Assembly (NCBI RefSeq): GCF_047461615.1
Contig: NZ_JANSHI010000002.1
Location: 62,001 to 126,000, forward strand
Reading direction: 5' to 3'
DNA from: Thermostichus sp047461615
GTDB taxonomy: Bacteria > Cyanobacteriota > Cyanobacteriia > Thermostichales > Thermostichaceae
DNA length: 64,000 nt
The notes below the pieces were generated by a model, which was not told the DNA's origin, ran no database searches, and saw only the letters and a list, made by a program, of their open reading frames with translations. Positions 1 to 8,235 of this stretch are shown one piece after another (the stretch's first letter is position 1; every line of letters starts with the position of its first letter). Made by a program: the position numbers and the translations under genes.

Positions 1-112
1 CCCCCCGCCGCCCCATGGGTAGGCATTCCTCGTCCTTGGGCTTCGCTAGAATAGCATCCCCAGGGCAGAGTGATACACTCGAGACGCTGTCTCCATTTTT
101 CCCCTGCCGAGC

Positions 113-1375
113 ATGTCCCCGCCAGGCTTTTCTCCCCCTGACACTCTCCCAAGCCCTGCAACCGCTGCCGAGCTGTTTGAGCGGCATGTGATGTCCACCT
201 ATGCTCGCTATCCCCTGACCCTAGTGCGCGGGGAAGGCTGCCGGGTCTGGGACGAAGAGGGGCGGGAGTACCTGGATTTTGTGGCAGGAATTGCCACCTG
301 CACGCTGGGCCATGCCCATCCTGCCTGGATCCAGGCGCTGACGCAGCAGGCGCAGCAGTTGCACCATGTCTCCAACCTCTACTACAACCGCCCCCAGGCG
401 CAACTGGCCCAGTGGCTGACCCAGCACTCCTGTGCCGACAAGGTGTTTTTCTGTAACTCGGGGGCAGAAGCCGTTGAAGGTGCCATCAAGTTGGCCCGCA
501 AGTATGCCCACACGGTGCGCGGGATCGAGGATCCCATCCTCCTCACCGCCCACGGCAGTTTCCACGGCCGCACCCTGGCTGCCCTCACGGCCACCGGCCA
601 GCCGAAATACCAAAAAGACTTTGCGCCGCTAGTGCCTGGCTTCGACTACGTCCCCTACAACGATATCGAGGGCACGGCAGCGGTGCTGGAGCGCTGGGGC
701 GAGCGGGTGTGTGCCGTGCTGCTGGAGCCGCTGCAGGGGGAGGGGGGGGTTGTCCCTGGGGATCCCGCCTACTTTCAGTGGCTGCGCCGGGTTTGCAGCG
801 AGCGGGGCATCCTGCTGATGTTGGACGAGGTGCAGGTAGGGATGGGCCGCACCGGCAGGCTCTGGGGCTACTGCAACCTGGGGGTGGAGCCGGACGTGTT
901 TACTCTGGCCAAAGGCCTGGCCGGCGGGATCCCCATTGGTGCCCTGTTGGCGAAGGACTTTTGCGCGGTGTTCCAGCCAGGGGATCACGCCAGCACCTTT
1001 GGCGGCAACCCCTTGGCCTGTGCGGTTGGCCTAGCGGTCTGCCGCACCCTGATGGCGGAGAGCCTGGTTTGGAATGCTCAGCAGACGGGCAGCTATCTGC
1101 GCCAGGGTTTGTCTTGCTTGGCAGAGCAGTTCCCACAGCTTGTTCAAGAGGTACGCGGCTGGGGCCTGATCCAGGGGCTGGTGCTGCGGATCCCGGCGGC
1201 TGAGGTGGTCAGGGCTGCCATGGAGCAAGGGCTGTTGCTGGTGCCAGCAGGATCCCAGGTGGTGCGCTTTGTGCCCCCTTTGATCGTCACTCCTGCGGAA
1301 ATTGACGAGGCGCTGGCGCGGTTGGAATCGGCTCTGCAGGAGCTGGCTGGTGGCCAGTCCGTTGGCGATTCCTAA
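113..1375 (+). CDS. argD: Acetylornithine aminotransferase
   Basis: PLP-dependent class III aminotransferase of arginine synthesis; it converts N-acetylglutamate semialdehyde to N-acetylornithine in the cytosol. The 420-aa product has the full family length. Visible landmarks are NSGAEAVEGAIKLARKY (PLP-phosphate site), HGSFHGRT, the LDEVQ aspartate motif, the Schiff-base lysine in TLAKGLAGG, and STFGGNPLACA. The N-terminal ~25 residues are Pro/Ser-rich and variable, so the Met near residue 27 (MSTYARYPL) is an alternative start. argC lies about 27 kb away, so arginine genes are scattered as usual in cyanobacteria. It ends 5 nt before the convergent gene at 1381. Confidence 0.95.
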   Translation: MSPPGFSPPDTLPSPATAAELFERHVMSTYARYPLTLVRGEGCRVWDEEGREYLDFVAGIATCTLGHAHPAWIQALTQQAQQLHHVSNLYYNRPQAQLAQWLTQHSCADKVFFCNSGAEAVEGAIKLARKYAHTVRGIEDPILLTAHGSFHGRTLAALTATGQPKYQKDFAPLVPGFDYVPYNDIEGTAAVLERWGERVCAVLLEPLQGEGGVVPGDPAYFQWLRRVCSERGILLMLDEVQVGMGRTGRLWGYCNLGVEPDVFTLAKGLAGGIPIGALLAKDFCAVFQPGDHASTFGGNPLACAVGLAVCRTLMAESLVWNAQQTGSYLRQGLSCLAEQFPQLVQEVRGWGLIQGLVLRIPAAEVVRAAMEQGLLLVPAGSQVVRFVPPLIVTPAEIDEALARLESALQELAGGQSVGDS

Positions 1376-1380
1376 AAAGC

Positions 1381-1800
1381 CTAGCCTTGCCAGAGCTGCC
1401 GCAGAAACCCCTGGAGCCGCTGGCGCGCAGAGGGCTCATGGGGGCCAGGATCTCTAGCCTGCTCCAGCAGGGGCAGGATCTCCTCGGCGTAGGCTGGAAC
1501 AAAACCGGCAGCAGGCCAGAGCAAGTCCGGCGTGGCCCGCAGCTTCCAAACTTGGGATCCCTCCCTAAGCAGCAGGGGTCGCACCCAGAGCAGGGCTCGA
1601 GATCCCGCCTCAAGGCGGTGGAGAGAAGCCTGAATCAGCTCCCCATAGAGAGTGGCCTGCGGCCCTGGCAGGGCTAGGATGGGGCGGGGCAAGGTGGGGA
1701 CACTCCCTTCTTCCCCCCTTCCAGCAGGCAGAGGACGTCCCCCAAGGGAGGGATCCCCACCAAAGCTGCAGCGGGCAGGCAAACAGGGCCACAGGGTCAT
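1381..1800 (-). CDS. Conserved hypothetical protein
   Basis: Not recognised as a named family. The 139-aa product has a low-complexity Gly/Pro/Arg-rich N-terminal third, then a more normal part containing TLYGELIQASLHRLEAG, LLWVRPLLLREG and PDLLWPAAGFVPAYAEEILPLL. No membrane segment or catalytic motif is seen. The start is uncertain and may lie further in, because only residues from about 45 on look like folded protein. It is convergent with argD with a 5-nt gap, so the two share a termination region. Confidence 0.6.
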   Translation of the reverse strand: MTLWPCLPARCSFGGDPSLGGRPLPAGRGEEGSVPTLPRPILALPGPQATLYGELIQASLHRLEAGSRALLWVRPLLLREGSQVWKLRATPDLLWPAAGFVPAYAEEILPLLEQARDPGPHEPSARQRLQGFLRQLWQG

Positions 1801-1930
1801 GGGATGGCTGGCTTTTGCCTAATAAGAACAACCACCACCTGATCTTAAGAGATGCCTTCTCAGATCCAGGGATTGCCCACGGTGCTAGCCTTGCAGGCAA
1901 GGCATAAACTCCTTGCAACCGGATCCCGCC

Positions 1931-2758
1931 ATGATGCACACCTTTATCCCGCCCCACCGATTTTTCCCCTACCTGACCTGGACAGAGATCCAGGCCATGC
2001 CCAACAAAGAGAATGTGGTGATCATCCAGCCAGTAGCCTCGATCGAGCAGCATGGGCCCCATTTGCCCCTGGTGGTGGATGCCTGCATCGGCACAGCAAT
2101 CATCGGGCGGGCCATGGAAAAACTGGAGCCGGAGATCCCGGCTTACGTTCTGCCCACCCAGTGCTATGGCAAGGCCAACGAGCACTGGCATTTCCCGGGC
2201 ACCATCACCCTCTCGGCCCAGACCCTGATGGCTTTGCTCACCGAAGTAGCCGAAAGCATTTACCGGGCTGGATTTCGCAAGCTGGTCTTCCTCAACTCCC
2301 ACGGCGGCCAACCTGAGGTGCTGCAGATTGTGGCCCGCGACCTACACCAGAAGTACGAAGATTTCCTTCTTTTCCCCATCTCCGTCTGGCGCGTTCCCCA
2401 CCAAGGGCAGGAGCTGATGACAGAAAAAGAACGGGAATTGGGCATCCACGCTGGCGACGGCGAGACCAGCATGCTGATGTACCTGTTGCCCGAGACGGTG
2501 CGCACCGACCGCCTAGTCTGCGAGTACCCCCAAGATTTGCCGGAAGACAGTCTGCTCAGCCTGGAAGGGCGAATCTCTTTTGCTTGGACAACTCGCGATC
2601 TCAGCCAGAGCGGCGTCCTGGGGGATGCCACCGCTGCCACGCCCGAGAAAGGCAAACTTTTGGTGGAGTCCATGGCCGATGGCTGGGTGCAGCTAATCCG
2701 GGATCTGTACAAGTTCCGACAGCCCCAGGCTTGGCGCAAAGCCCCGCTGCCGGCCTAG
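1931..2758 (+). CDS. Creatininase family protein (creatinine amidohydrolase-like)
   Basis: Metal-dependent amidohydrolase of the creatininase superfamily, which includes creatinine amidohydrolase, the F420 enzyme CofE-type relatives and mycofactocin MftE; the substrate here is unknown. Family motifs are visible: PVASIEQHGPHLPL with metal-binding Glu and His, VLPTQCYGKANEHWHFPGT, NSHGGQ, and HAGDGETSMLMYL with a further metal-ligand Glu. The frame is open from 1913. I prefer the Met at 1931 or the next one (MMHTFIPPHRF), because upstream residues are not family-like. It is probably monocistronic, with the broken Uma2 gene about 95 nt downstream. Confidence 0.85.
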   Translation: MMHTFIPPHRFFPYLTWTEIQAMPNKENVVIIQPVASIEQHGPHLPLVVDACIGTAIIGRAMEKLEPEIPAYVLPTQCYGKANEHWHFPGTITLSAQTLMALLTEVAESIYRAGFRKLVFLNSHGGQPEVLQIVARDLHQKYEDFLLFPISVWRVPHQGQELMTEKERELGIHAGDGETSMLMYLLPETVRTDRLVCEYPQDLPEDSLLSLEGRISFAWTTRDLSQSGVLGDATAATPEKGKLLVESMADGWVQLIRDLYKFRQPQAWRKAPLPA

Positions 2759-2852
2759 ACTTCTGAGGCTTCTGGCCGTCCCTAGCCTGCCTCTTCGCGA
2801 GGACGGGTGATAGGCTTGAGGGAAAGTTCCCCCACCCCCTGAGGGAAGAGCA

Positions 2853-3514
2853 ATGGTTCTTGCCTCAAAGCCGGCTACCCCTTCCATCCTCGAGCGGCAC
2901 GACGCCACCTGGCAGGACTACTTGACCATTTGCAACCATCCCACCCTGGACTGGCAGAAGATTTCTTTTTACCAGGGCTGGTTGTGGGTCAGCATGGGCA
3001 AGGAAGGGCCAGAGCACGCCTCCGTCAGCGATTTGATGACGGCAATCTTTTTCGCCTGGGCCTTTCTGCACCCGGACGTGCCGCTGCAGTCCTACGGTCG
3101 CTGCCTGATTGAGTACCCAGAAACCCACGCCTGCGCCCCCGACCTAGTGCTCTACAAGGGAGAAAACATCCCCAGATACCAAGCCGGCGAGCCGCGGCGG
3201 ATTGACTTGCGTTTCCAAAGGTCTCCCGACCTGGTGGGCGAAATTGCCGACACCACCCTCAGCCTTGACCTAGACGAGCAAAAGCAGCTCTACGCCAGCC
3301 TGGGCATTCCTGAGTACTGGGTCATCATGTCAAAGGGCGGCGTGTTTTTGCTTTTGCCCTGGCCGAGGATGGACGCTACCGGGCCATTGCCCAGTCGCAG
3401 GTGCTAGCGGGCCTGCCGATAGCCCTGCTTGAGCAGACTCTGGAACGCTTGGCCAACGAAACCAACACGGCGGCCGCCAACTGGCTTCTCCAACAGCTCC
3501 AACGCCAGGCTTAA
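2853..3514 (+). pseudogene. Uma2 (DUF820) family endonuclease-like gene, frameshifted
   Basis: Uma2 proteins are PD-(D/E)XK-fold proteins expanded in cyanobacteria; their function is poorly known. The first frame (2853-3407) gives typical Uma2 sequence: FYQGWLWVSMGKEGPEHA, the conserved CAPDLVLYK and PDLVGEIADTTLSLDLDEQKQLYASLGIPEYWVI. After WVIMSKGG the frame degenerates, but the neighbouring frame reads VFAFALAEDGRYRAIAQSQV and runs to a stop at 3512-3514, as a Uma2 C-terminus should. A one-base loss near 3340 in the G/C run explains this. It is either a recent pseudogene or a sequencing error. The catalytic core is upstream of the shift. Confidence 0.75.
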
Positions 3515-3551
3515 AGCCATCAGGGCTCTCCTCTAGTCCTTGATTCACCGA

Positions 3552-3573
3552 TAGCGTAAGCGGGACGGAGTCC
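3552..3573 (-). repeat. Dispersed short repeat, single degenerate copy
   Basis: Read on the minus strand this begins GGACTCCGTCCCGCTTACGC, matching at 19 of 20 bases the repeat found three times at 62985-63129. It sits just after the broken Uma2 gene and before transposase-like debris, in a stretch with no gene. Confidence 0.55.
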
Positions 3574-3629
3574 GTACAATCGGCCACTTTGCGGCATAAC
3601 CAACCTCCTGCCTTGACGTAGATTGGCTG

Positions 3630-3893
3630 AGCTAGTAGGCTTGCAAGTACATCTTTTAGTACATCTTTTCTGGTAGGCACTTTGCCTAGGCTAAAGTTGG
3701 CTCCGTCTTTAGCCTGTGTGCCCTCTAAGGGTAAGGAGCAACTACCGTCAGCTCGACGGGAAGTCACGCCTGTGGAGATCCCTCTGGCGGGGTGGTAGGT
3801 GTTGAGCCTGCTACTAGCTATGGGTCGTGGAAGCAGGAAGAAAGCCTCAACCTGGAGCAAAAGTCCGCTTTTGTCCAGCGTTGTATAAGTCTT
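3630..3893 (+). pseudogene. Possible IS605-type TnpB C-terminal remnant
   Basis: The region between the broken Uma2 gene and the Crp-type regulator (3515-3893) has no intact gene. One frame gives GTLPRLKLAPSLACVPSKG followed by SARREVTPVEIPLAGW and a stop. A neighbouring frame then gives VEPATSYGSWKQEESLNLEQ. TPVE...PLAG followed by a W/RKQE stretch resembles the variable tails of cyanobacterial IS605-family TnpB proteins. The zinc-ribbon and RuvC parts are absent. An exact 12-bp tandem duplication (AGTACATCTTTT, 3646-3669) lies at its start. The family assignment is a weak pattern match. Confidence 0.35.
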
Positions 3894-4526
3894 TCAGAGC
3901 GGCGTTTGGGCCAGCTTGATGATGAGATGGTGGTTTTTGTCCACCGTGATCCAGCCCTGCTGGCGGAAACGGTTCAAAAGACGAGTGATGGTGACGCGGG
4001 TAGTGCCGATGGCATTGGCCAAGTCTTGGTGCGTAAGGCGCACCTGCAGGCGCACTCCCGTCGCGATGGGGGATCCCAACTCCACTGCCAACAGGGAGAG
4101 CAACTGACGCAGCCGATCCTCCACTCGCCGCCGCCCGGCCAGAGCCAGCAGCGCTTCGGTTTGGCGCAGTCGCCGCACCAACTGCTTGAGCAGCCCCTGG
4201 CTCAGGGTTTCTGAGGCTTCCACCTCGGCTGCCGACAGCCGCAGCACGTCAACTGCCGTCAACGCCTTAGCTTGGTAGGGATCCAACTTTGTCAGCGGGG
4301 ATCCCAGCGGCATGGAGGGAACGGCAAAGCCCAAAATGGCCTCGCTCCCGTTGGCATAGACAGTGCTCAACTGCACTACGCCCCGGCAGACAATCACCCA
4401 CTCTTCGGGCGGCAGAGGAATGATTTGGCGAGGGCTGTAGGAAGATAGGCTGCGGCCTCGGTAGAGGTCTTCTAGGAGCTGACGCTCCCGTTTGACATAC
4501 TGGCTGGGCGTCGTTTCAGGCGTCAT
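3894..4526 (-). CDS. Crp/Fnr family transcriptional regulator
   Basis: A 210-aa cyclic-nucleotide-binding-fold / helix-turn-helix regulator. The N-terminal half is a divergent cNMP-type beta-roll (WVIVCRGVVQLSTVYANGSEAILGF); the cAMP-binding Arg/Ser cassette is not visible. The C-terminal HTH reads LTHQDLANAIGTTRVTITRLL, closely resembling the NtcA/Crp recognition helix. The N-terminal half does not match NtcA, so I leave the symbol blank. It is transcribed away from atpC across a 251-nt gap that holds both promoters. The effector is unknown. Confidence 0.85.
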   Translation of the reverse strand: MTPETTPSQYVKRERQLLEDLYRGRSLSSYSPRQIIPLPPEEWVIVCRGVVQLSTVYANGSEAILGFAVPSMPLGSPLTKLDPYQAKALTAVDVLRLSAAEVEASETLSQGLLKQLVRRLRQTEALLALAGRRRVEDRLRQLLSLLAVELGSPIATGVRLQVRLTHQDLANAIGTTRVTITRLLNRFRQQGWITVDKNHHLIIKLAQTPL

Positions 4527-4777
4527 GAGCTAGCTCTGCTGGGGCAAACTTGGGTTCCAGCGGGCGGCCTTTCCCCTGTTGAGGGAGAACAAGAGTCGGC
4601 CTTGGGACCAAGGATCCGTGTTCTCGACTACACCATATCGCTTGCCTTTCCCGCTGAAGTAAAGAGGAGGTTATGCTTGGGTTAAGTCTTGCCCTCGGCT
4701 TGGAAACGGGCAGAGCTGGGTGCAACCGCCATCCGGTAGGATAAAAACAGCCAAGCTCAAGCTTCAGGAGACTTGCC

Positions 4778-5185
4778 GTGACGCTGGTGGTTCGCGTGAT
4801 TACTCCTGACCGCGTTGTTTGGGATGCCCCTGCCGAGGAAGTGATCCTCCCTGCCACCTCAGGCCAGCTGGGTATCCTGACCAATCACGCTCCCCTGTTG
4901 ACAGCCATCGGCAACGGCGTGATGCGGGTCAAGGCCGGTGGCAAGTGGTCGGCCATTGCCGTGATGGGTGGCTTTGCAGAAGTGGAAAACAACGAGGTAA
5001 CGGTTCTAGTCAACCGGGCCGAGCGAGGAGAACAAGTCGACAAGGCTGCAGCTCAAGCTCTTTTGGAGAAGGCCAACCAAGTTTTGAACACTAGCAGTGA
5101 CAAGCAGGAGCGCCTGCAGGCTCAGTTGGATCAGCAACGGGCCAGGGCTTTACTCCAAGCTGCCGAAATGGGTTCCAAAAGCTAG
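4778..5185 (+). CDS. atpC: F1Fo ATP synthase epsilon subunit
   Basis: Central-stalk subunit of the thylakoid F1 sector; it couples rotation and inhibits ATP hydrolysis. At 135 aa it has normal length, with the beta-sandwich (LVVRVITPDRVVWDAPAEE, ILTNHAPLLTAIG, VMGGFAEVENNEVTVLVNRAE) and a C-terminal helical hairpin (LEKANQVLN onward). It starts with GTG at 4778, supported by CAGGAG 8-13 nt upstream. In most cyanobacteria this gene follows the beta-subunit gene directly; here the upstream neighbour is a divergent regulator and no beta-subunit gene is present, so atpC is uncoupled from its usual partner. Confidence 0.95.
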   Translation: MTLVVRVITPDRVVWDAPAEEVILPATSGQLGILTNHAPLLTAIGNGVMRVKAGGKWSAIAVMGGFAEVENNEVTVLVNRAERGEQVDKAAAQALLEKANQVLNTSSDKQERLQAQLDQQRARALLQAAEMGSKS

Positions 5186-5261
5186 GGGATACCTCTTGGT
5201 TAAGGTGAGGCTAGCTACCCGTAGGTTAGCAGAGTAGGATCCTCAAGACCCTTCCGCCCAC

Positions 5262-6284
5262 GTGCATCCCCAGAAGCCTCCTCTGTTTTCTGATCCTCCC
5301 GAGGATTCTCACCAGCTTCTCCCGATCTCAGCCATTGGCGAGGCAGGTCTACTGCAGGTGGTGCAACGCTACTGTCCTGAGCAGGTGGTAGGGGATGATG
5401 CCGCAGTGTTGGCTGTTCCCCAAGGACAGTTGGTGGTAACCACCGATGTCTTGGTAGAGGGAGTTCACTTTAGCAACTCGACCACCCCACCGCATGCCGT
5501 GGGCTGGCGCGCGGCAACTGCCAATTTGTCGGACTTGGCGGCAATGGGATCCCGTCCCCACTCGTTGCTCGTAGGCCTGGGCCTGCCGCCCTCCACACCA
5601 GTGGCCTGGGTGGAGGAGCTCTACCAGGGAATACAGGCTTGCTGCGCCCCCTGGGGATGCCAAGTGGTGGGAGGGGATCTGTGCCGCTCGCCCCAGCGGT
5701 TTGTGGCCATTACGGCGCTGGGATCGGTGCAGCCAGGGCGGGCCATTGAGCGCAAGCGGGCGCAGCCGGGCGATTGGCTCATCGTAACTGGGCCCCATGG
5801 GGATGCGCGGGCTGGCCTGGAGCTCTTGCTTCACCCTGAGCAGGGATCTACAGTCCCGGCAGCCGAGCAGCAGTTAATTAGGGCCCACCAATACCCCCAC
5901 CCGCGGCTGGATCTGTTGCCGCTGTTGGCAGCGATCCCTGACCCTATGCGCCTTGCCGGCATGGACACTAGCGACGGCTTGGCCGATGCCCTGGTGCAGG
6001 TGTGTCAGGCTAGCGGGGTGGCAGCGAGGATCGAGGCGGAGCGGATCCCGATTTCAGAGGCTTTGCAGCAGGTCTTTCCGGCCCAGGCCCTAGAGTGGGC
6101 CCTCTACGGCGGGGAAGACTTTCAGCTACTCCTTAGCGCCGAGCCTTCCATAGCCCAGTACCTCTTGGAAAAGCTGCCAGGGGCAACCTGGATTGGCGAA
6201 GTCACCGGCTGGGATCCACAGGGGACGGTGCGGCTAGACAACGGCCAGATCCTCAGCCGCCAGCAGGCCTTCCAGCATTTTTGA
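5262..6284 (+). CDS. thiL: Thiamine-monophosphate kinase
   Basis: Phosphorylates thiamine monophosphate to the pyrophosphate coenzyme. The 340-aa product is of normal length (AIRS/PurM-like fold). Motifs: VGDDAAVLAVPQGQLVVTTD (Mg/ATP site), VEGVHF, GWRAATANLSDLAAMGS, VVGGDLCRS, and MDTSDGLADALVQ near residue 235. Start is GTG at 5262; the N-terminal ~25 residues are extra. It follows atpC by 76 nt and converges on the gene at 6290 with a 5-nt gap. Confidence 0.92.
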   Translation: MHPQKPPLFSDPPEDSHQLLPISAIGEAGLLQVVQRYCPEQVVGDDAAVLAVPQGQLVVTTDVLVEGVHFSNSTTPPHAVGWRAATANLSDLAAMGSRPHSLLVGLGLPPSTPVAWVEELYQGIQACCAPWGCQVVGGDLCRSPQRFVAITALGSVQPGRAIERKRAQPGDWLIVTGPHGDARAGLELLLHPEQGSTVPAAEQQLIRAHQYPHPRLDLLPLLAAIPDPMRLAGMDTSDGLADALVQVCQASGVAARIEAERIPISEALQQVFPAQALEWALYGGEDFQLLLSAEPSIAQYLLEKLPGATWIGEVTGWDPQGTVRLDNGQILSRQQAFQHF

Positions 6285-6289
6285 GCGGG

Positions 6290-7879
6290 TCAAAAGTGCA
6301 AGTGTCGGCTGACGCGCACCAAGGGACCCAGCCCTAGCCGCTTGGGACTGAGGGCCTGCATCTCAAACACGGCCAAAATATGGTGCACCGGCAGCTCTGG
6401 CTGGTGGGAATTTGCCCCCATCGCGATTACCAACCCGCAGCAGCCCCCCGTATCGCGGCAACGCCGCTCCCAGCGCCTGCGAGCCCTTGAGTGCACGGGA
6501 TCGTCTTTGGGAAATTCGCCAAACAAGTGCAGGTCGCGGTTACCCGTCTGGACAATTTCTAGCTCGTAGCGATGGCCATCGAAGGGATCCACTCCCGTAT
6601 TGAAACAAACCCCTTGGGGGCCCCCCTCGCCGCGCAGGTTTTCAATCAGTTGCTTGGCCTTGGAGCGAGAGGTGCGCACAATCACCACCGGCAGCCCCTC
6701 CCCCTTCTGCACCAGTTTGCTCTGAGGGAGAGGATGCACTTGCCCTGCACGGCGCAACACCTCCACTGCGGCCCAAGGCAGCAGTCCCAGGCCAAGCTGC
6801 GCTCCCTCAGGCAACAGATCCTCTCGGAGCAGAGCTTGGGTGGGTTTCTCTTCCTCTAATGCCAGCAGCTCTGCCGCCAACTCAGGCAGGGTGCGCACCT
6901 GCACCGACAGGGCTTCCCCTTGGGGATTGGGAACGCAATACTGCCCCTGACAAGGTTGAAAGCCCTTTTCCAGCTTGCGGCGGTACTGCTTCAAGAAGCA
7001 ATGCAAGGCCTCCAAGGCCACGGCCAAGGTTGCTGCCTCCTCTTCCTGTAAAACACCGCGCAAGCCCTCCAGCGGGTGGATGGTGCCGAAGTTCGGCTCG
7101 ATTTCTTCGGGATCCAACTCTGCCAAGTCCAAGTTTGGCCAGTCTTCCAGTTCGGGATGGCGGGGTTGAAAAGTCAGGTAGAGACAGTCCTGCCTCAGGA
7201 AGACTTCCTCCATCTCATCAGGGTCCGCTTGCCTGGCCTGCTGGCGAAACTGTTTGAGGGAGGGCAGGGAGCGGTAAAAAATCACCCCATACTCCATTCC
7301 TGCCCGTCCCATGATTGAGACGTAGAGAGTTTCGACGTCCCACTGATGCAGCTCGATGGCTAGAATGTGGTGATCCTCAAGGTACTCCCAGGGGGCATCC
7401 TGCCAGAGGGTGAAGGCTTTGCCAGCCAGGAGTTCTGCGTAGTTTTCTGGCAAAGGTGGGGGGATCTGCTCCTGAGCCTCGGCAAAGCTTTGTAGGATCT
7501 CATCGATGAGCGGTAGCTCCGGCTGGTATTCCACTTTGATGTCCAGCTCGTGCAGAATGCCGCGCAGGAAAAACTGCACCTCCCGGTTGCGCACGACGAT
7601 TTTCTGGGGACGGGCTGGCAAGCCCGCATTGGGCCGCTCCATGGCCGCGATCAAGGCCCGCACCATTGGCTCCATGCCAGAGCCAGCAGGCACCACCTCC
7701 ATAGCTCGCACCACACCCTGAACGCCGTCCACCCAGAGAATGCATTCCCCCTCGCCGGGAGAAGGCTGGGAGCCAGCAACTGGCGAGCTTGGCAGGCTGT
7801 GGCGATCCCCTTCCCACACGGAAGGAATCTGGGGCAGCTTTTGCAGTCGACGAACCGTAGCGGCTGGCAGACGCGACAT
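6290..7879 (-). CDS. Conserved cyanobacterial hypothetical protein
   Basis: A protein of about 529 aa that I recognise only as a large soluble cyanobacterial unknown. The frame is open back to 8032, but the first ~50 residues are low-complexity Gly/Ser/Pro sequence. I place the start at the Met at 7879 (MSRLPAATVRRLQKLPQ). Visible blocks: ILWVDGVQGVVRAMEVVP, KIVVRNREVQFFLRGILHEL, a middle region with HHILAIELHQWDVETLYVSI, and a Cys-containing C-terminal region (CQGQYC; RDTGGCCGLVIA). No membrane segment or known catalytic motif is seen. The two Cys clusters might bind a metal or disulphide. Confidence 0.75.
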   Translation of the reverse strand: MSRLPAATVRRLQKLPQIPSVWEGDRHSLPSSPVAGSQPSPGEGECILWVDGVQGVVRAMEVVPAGSGMEPMVRALIAAMERPNAGLPARPQKIVVRNREVQFFLRGILHELDIKVEYQPELPLIDEILQSFAEAQEQIPPPLPENYAELLAGKAFTLWQDAPWEYLEDHHILAIELHQWDVETLYVSIMGRAGMEYGVIFYRSLPSLKQFRQQARQADPDEMEEVFLRQDCLYLTFQPRHPELEDWPNLDLAELDPEEIEPNFGTIHPLEGLRGVLQEEEAATLAVALEALHCFLKQYRRKLEKGFQPCQGQYCVPNPQGEALSVQVRTLPELAAELLALEEEKPTQALLREDLLPEGAQLGLGLLPWAAVEVLRRAGQVHPLPQSKLVQKGEGLPVVIVRTSRSKAKQLIENLRGEGGPQGVCFNTGVDPFDGHRYELEIVQTGNRDLHLFGEFPKDDPVHSRARRRWERRCRDTGGCCGLVIAMGANSHQPELPVHHILAVFEMQALSPKRLGLGPLVRVSRHLHF

Positions 7880-8048
7880 AGACATCCCGAGACCACAAAA
7901 ACCACCCAAAGGCTTAGCAGATGCCTTGGGTAGGGATCCCTCTCTCCTCAGCCAAGTTGAGAGGGGGGATCCTCCTCCAGCCACTCTAACCGAGCCCGGA
8001 GAAGCTGGATCCCCGCTAGGGACAATGGCCAAGCAAACCCGAGTGAAG

Positions 8049-8121
8049 AGCTGATGGTCAGATTCGAACTGACGACCGCTCGATTACAAGTCGAGTGCTC
8101 TACCAACTGAGCTACATCAGC
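8049..8121 (-). tRNA. tRNA-Thr (anticodon TGT)
   Basis: On the minus strand a complete cloverleaf: acceptor GCTGATG pairing with CATCAGC, D arm GCTCAGTTGGTAGAGC, anticodon stem-loop CTCGA-CTTGTAA-TCGAG with anticodon TGT, and T arm GTCAGTTCGAATCTGAC. Length is 73 nt with no intron; CCA is not encoded. Confidence 0.95.
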
Positions 8122-8235
8122 CCGTTCTACCTGGATTATACTAGCACCTCCCTTGCAAGTTGTCCCCGCCTGCCAGTTTGTTGCTAGGGGGCAGCAGGCA
8201 GGGGATTGAGCTGACAGCCGAGAGAGGCAAGGAAG

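Noticed and set aside
3894..4526. Naming the Crp/Fnr gene ntcA
   Set aside because: Only the recognition helix is NtcA-like; the sensory half lacks NtcA sequence and has an unusual short beta-roll.
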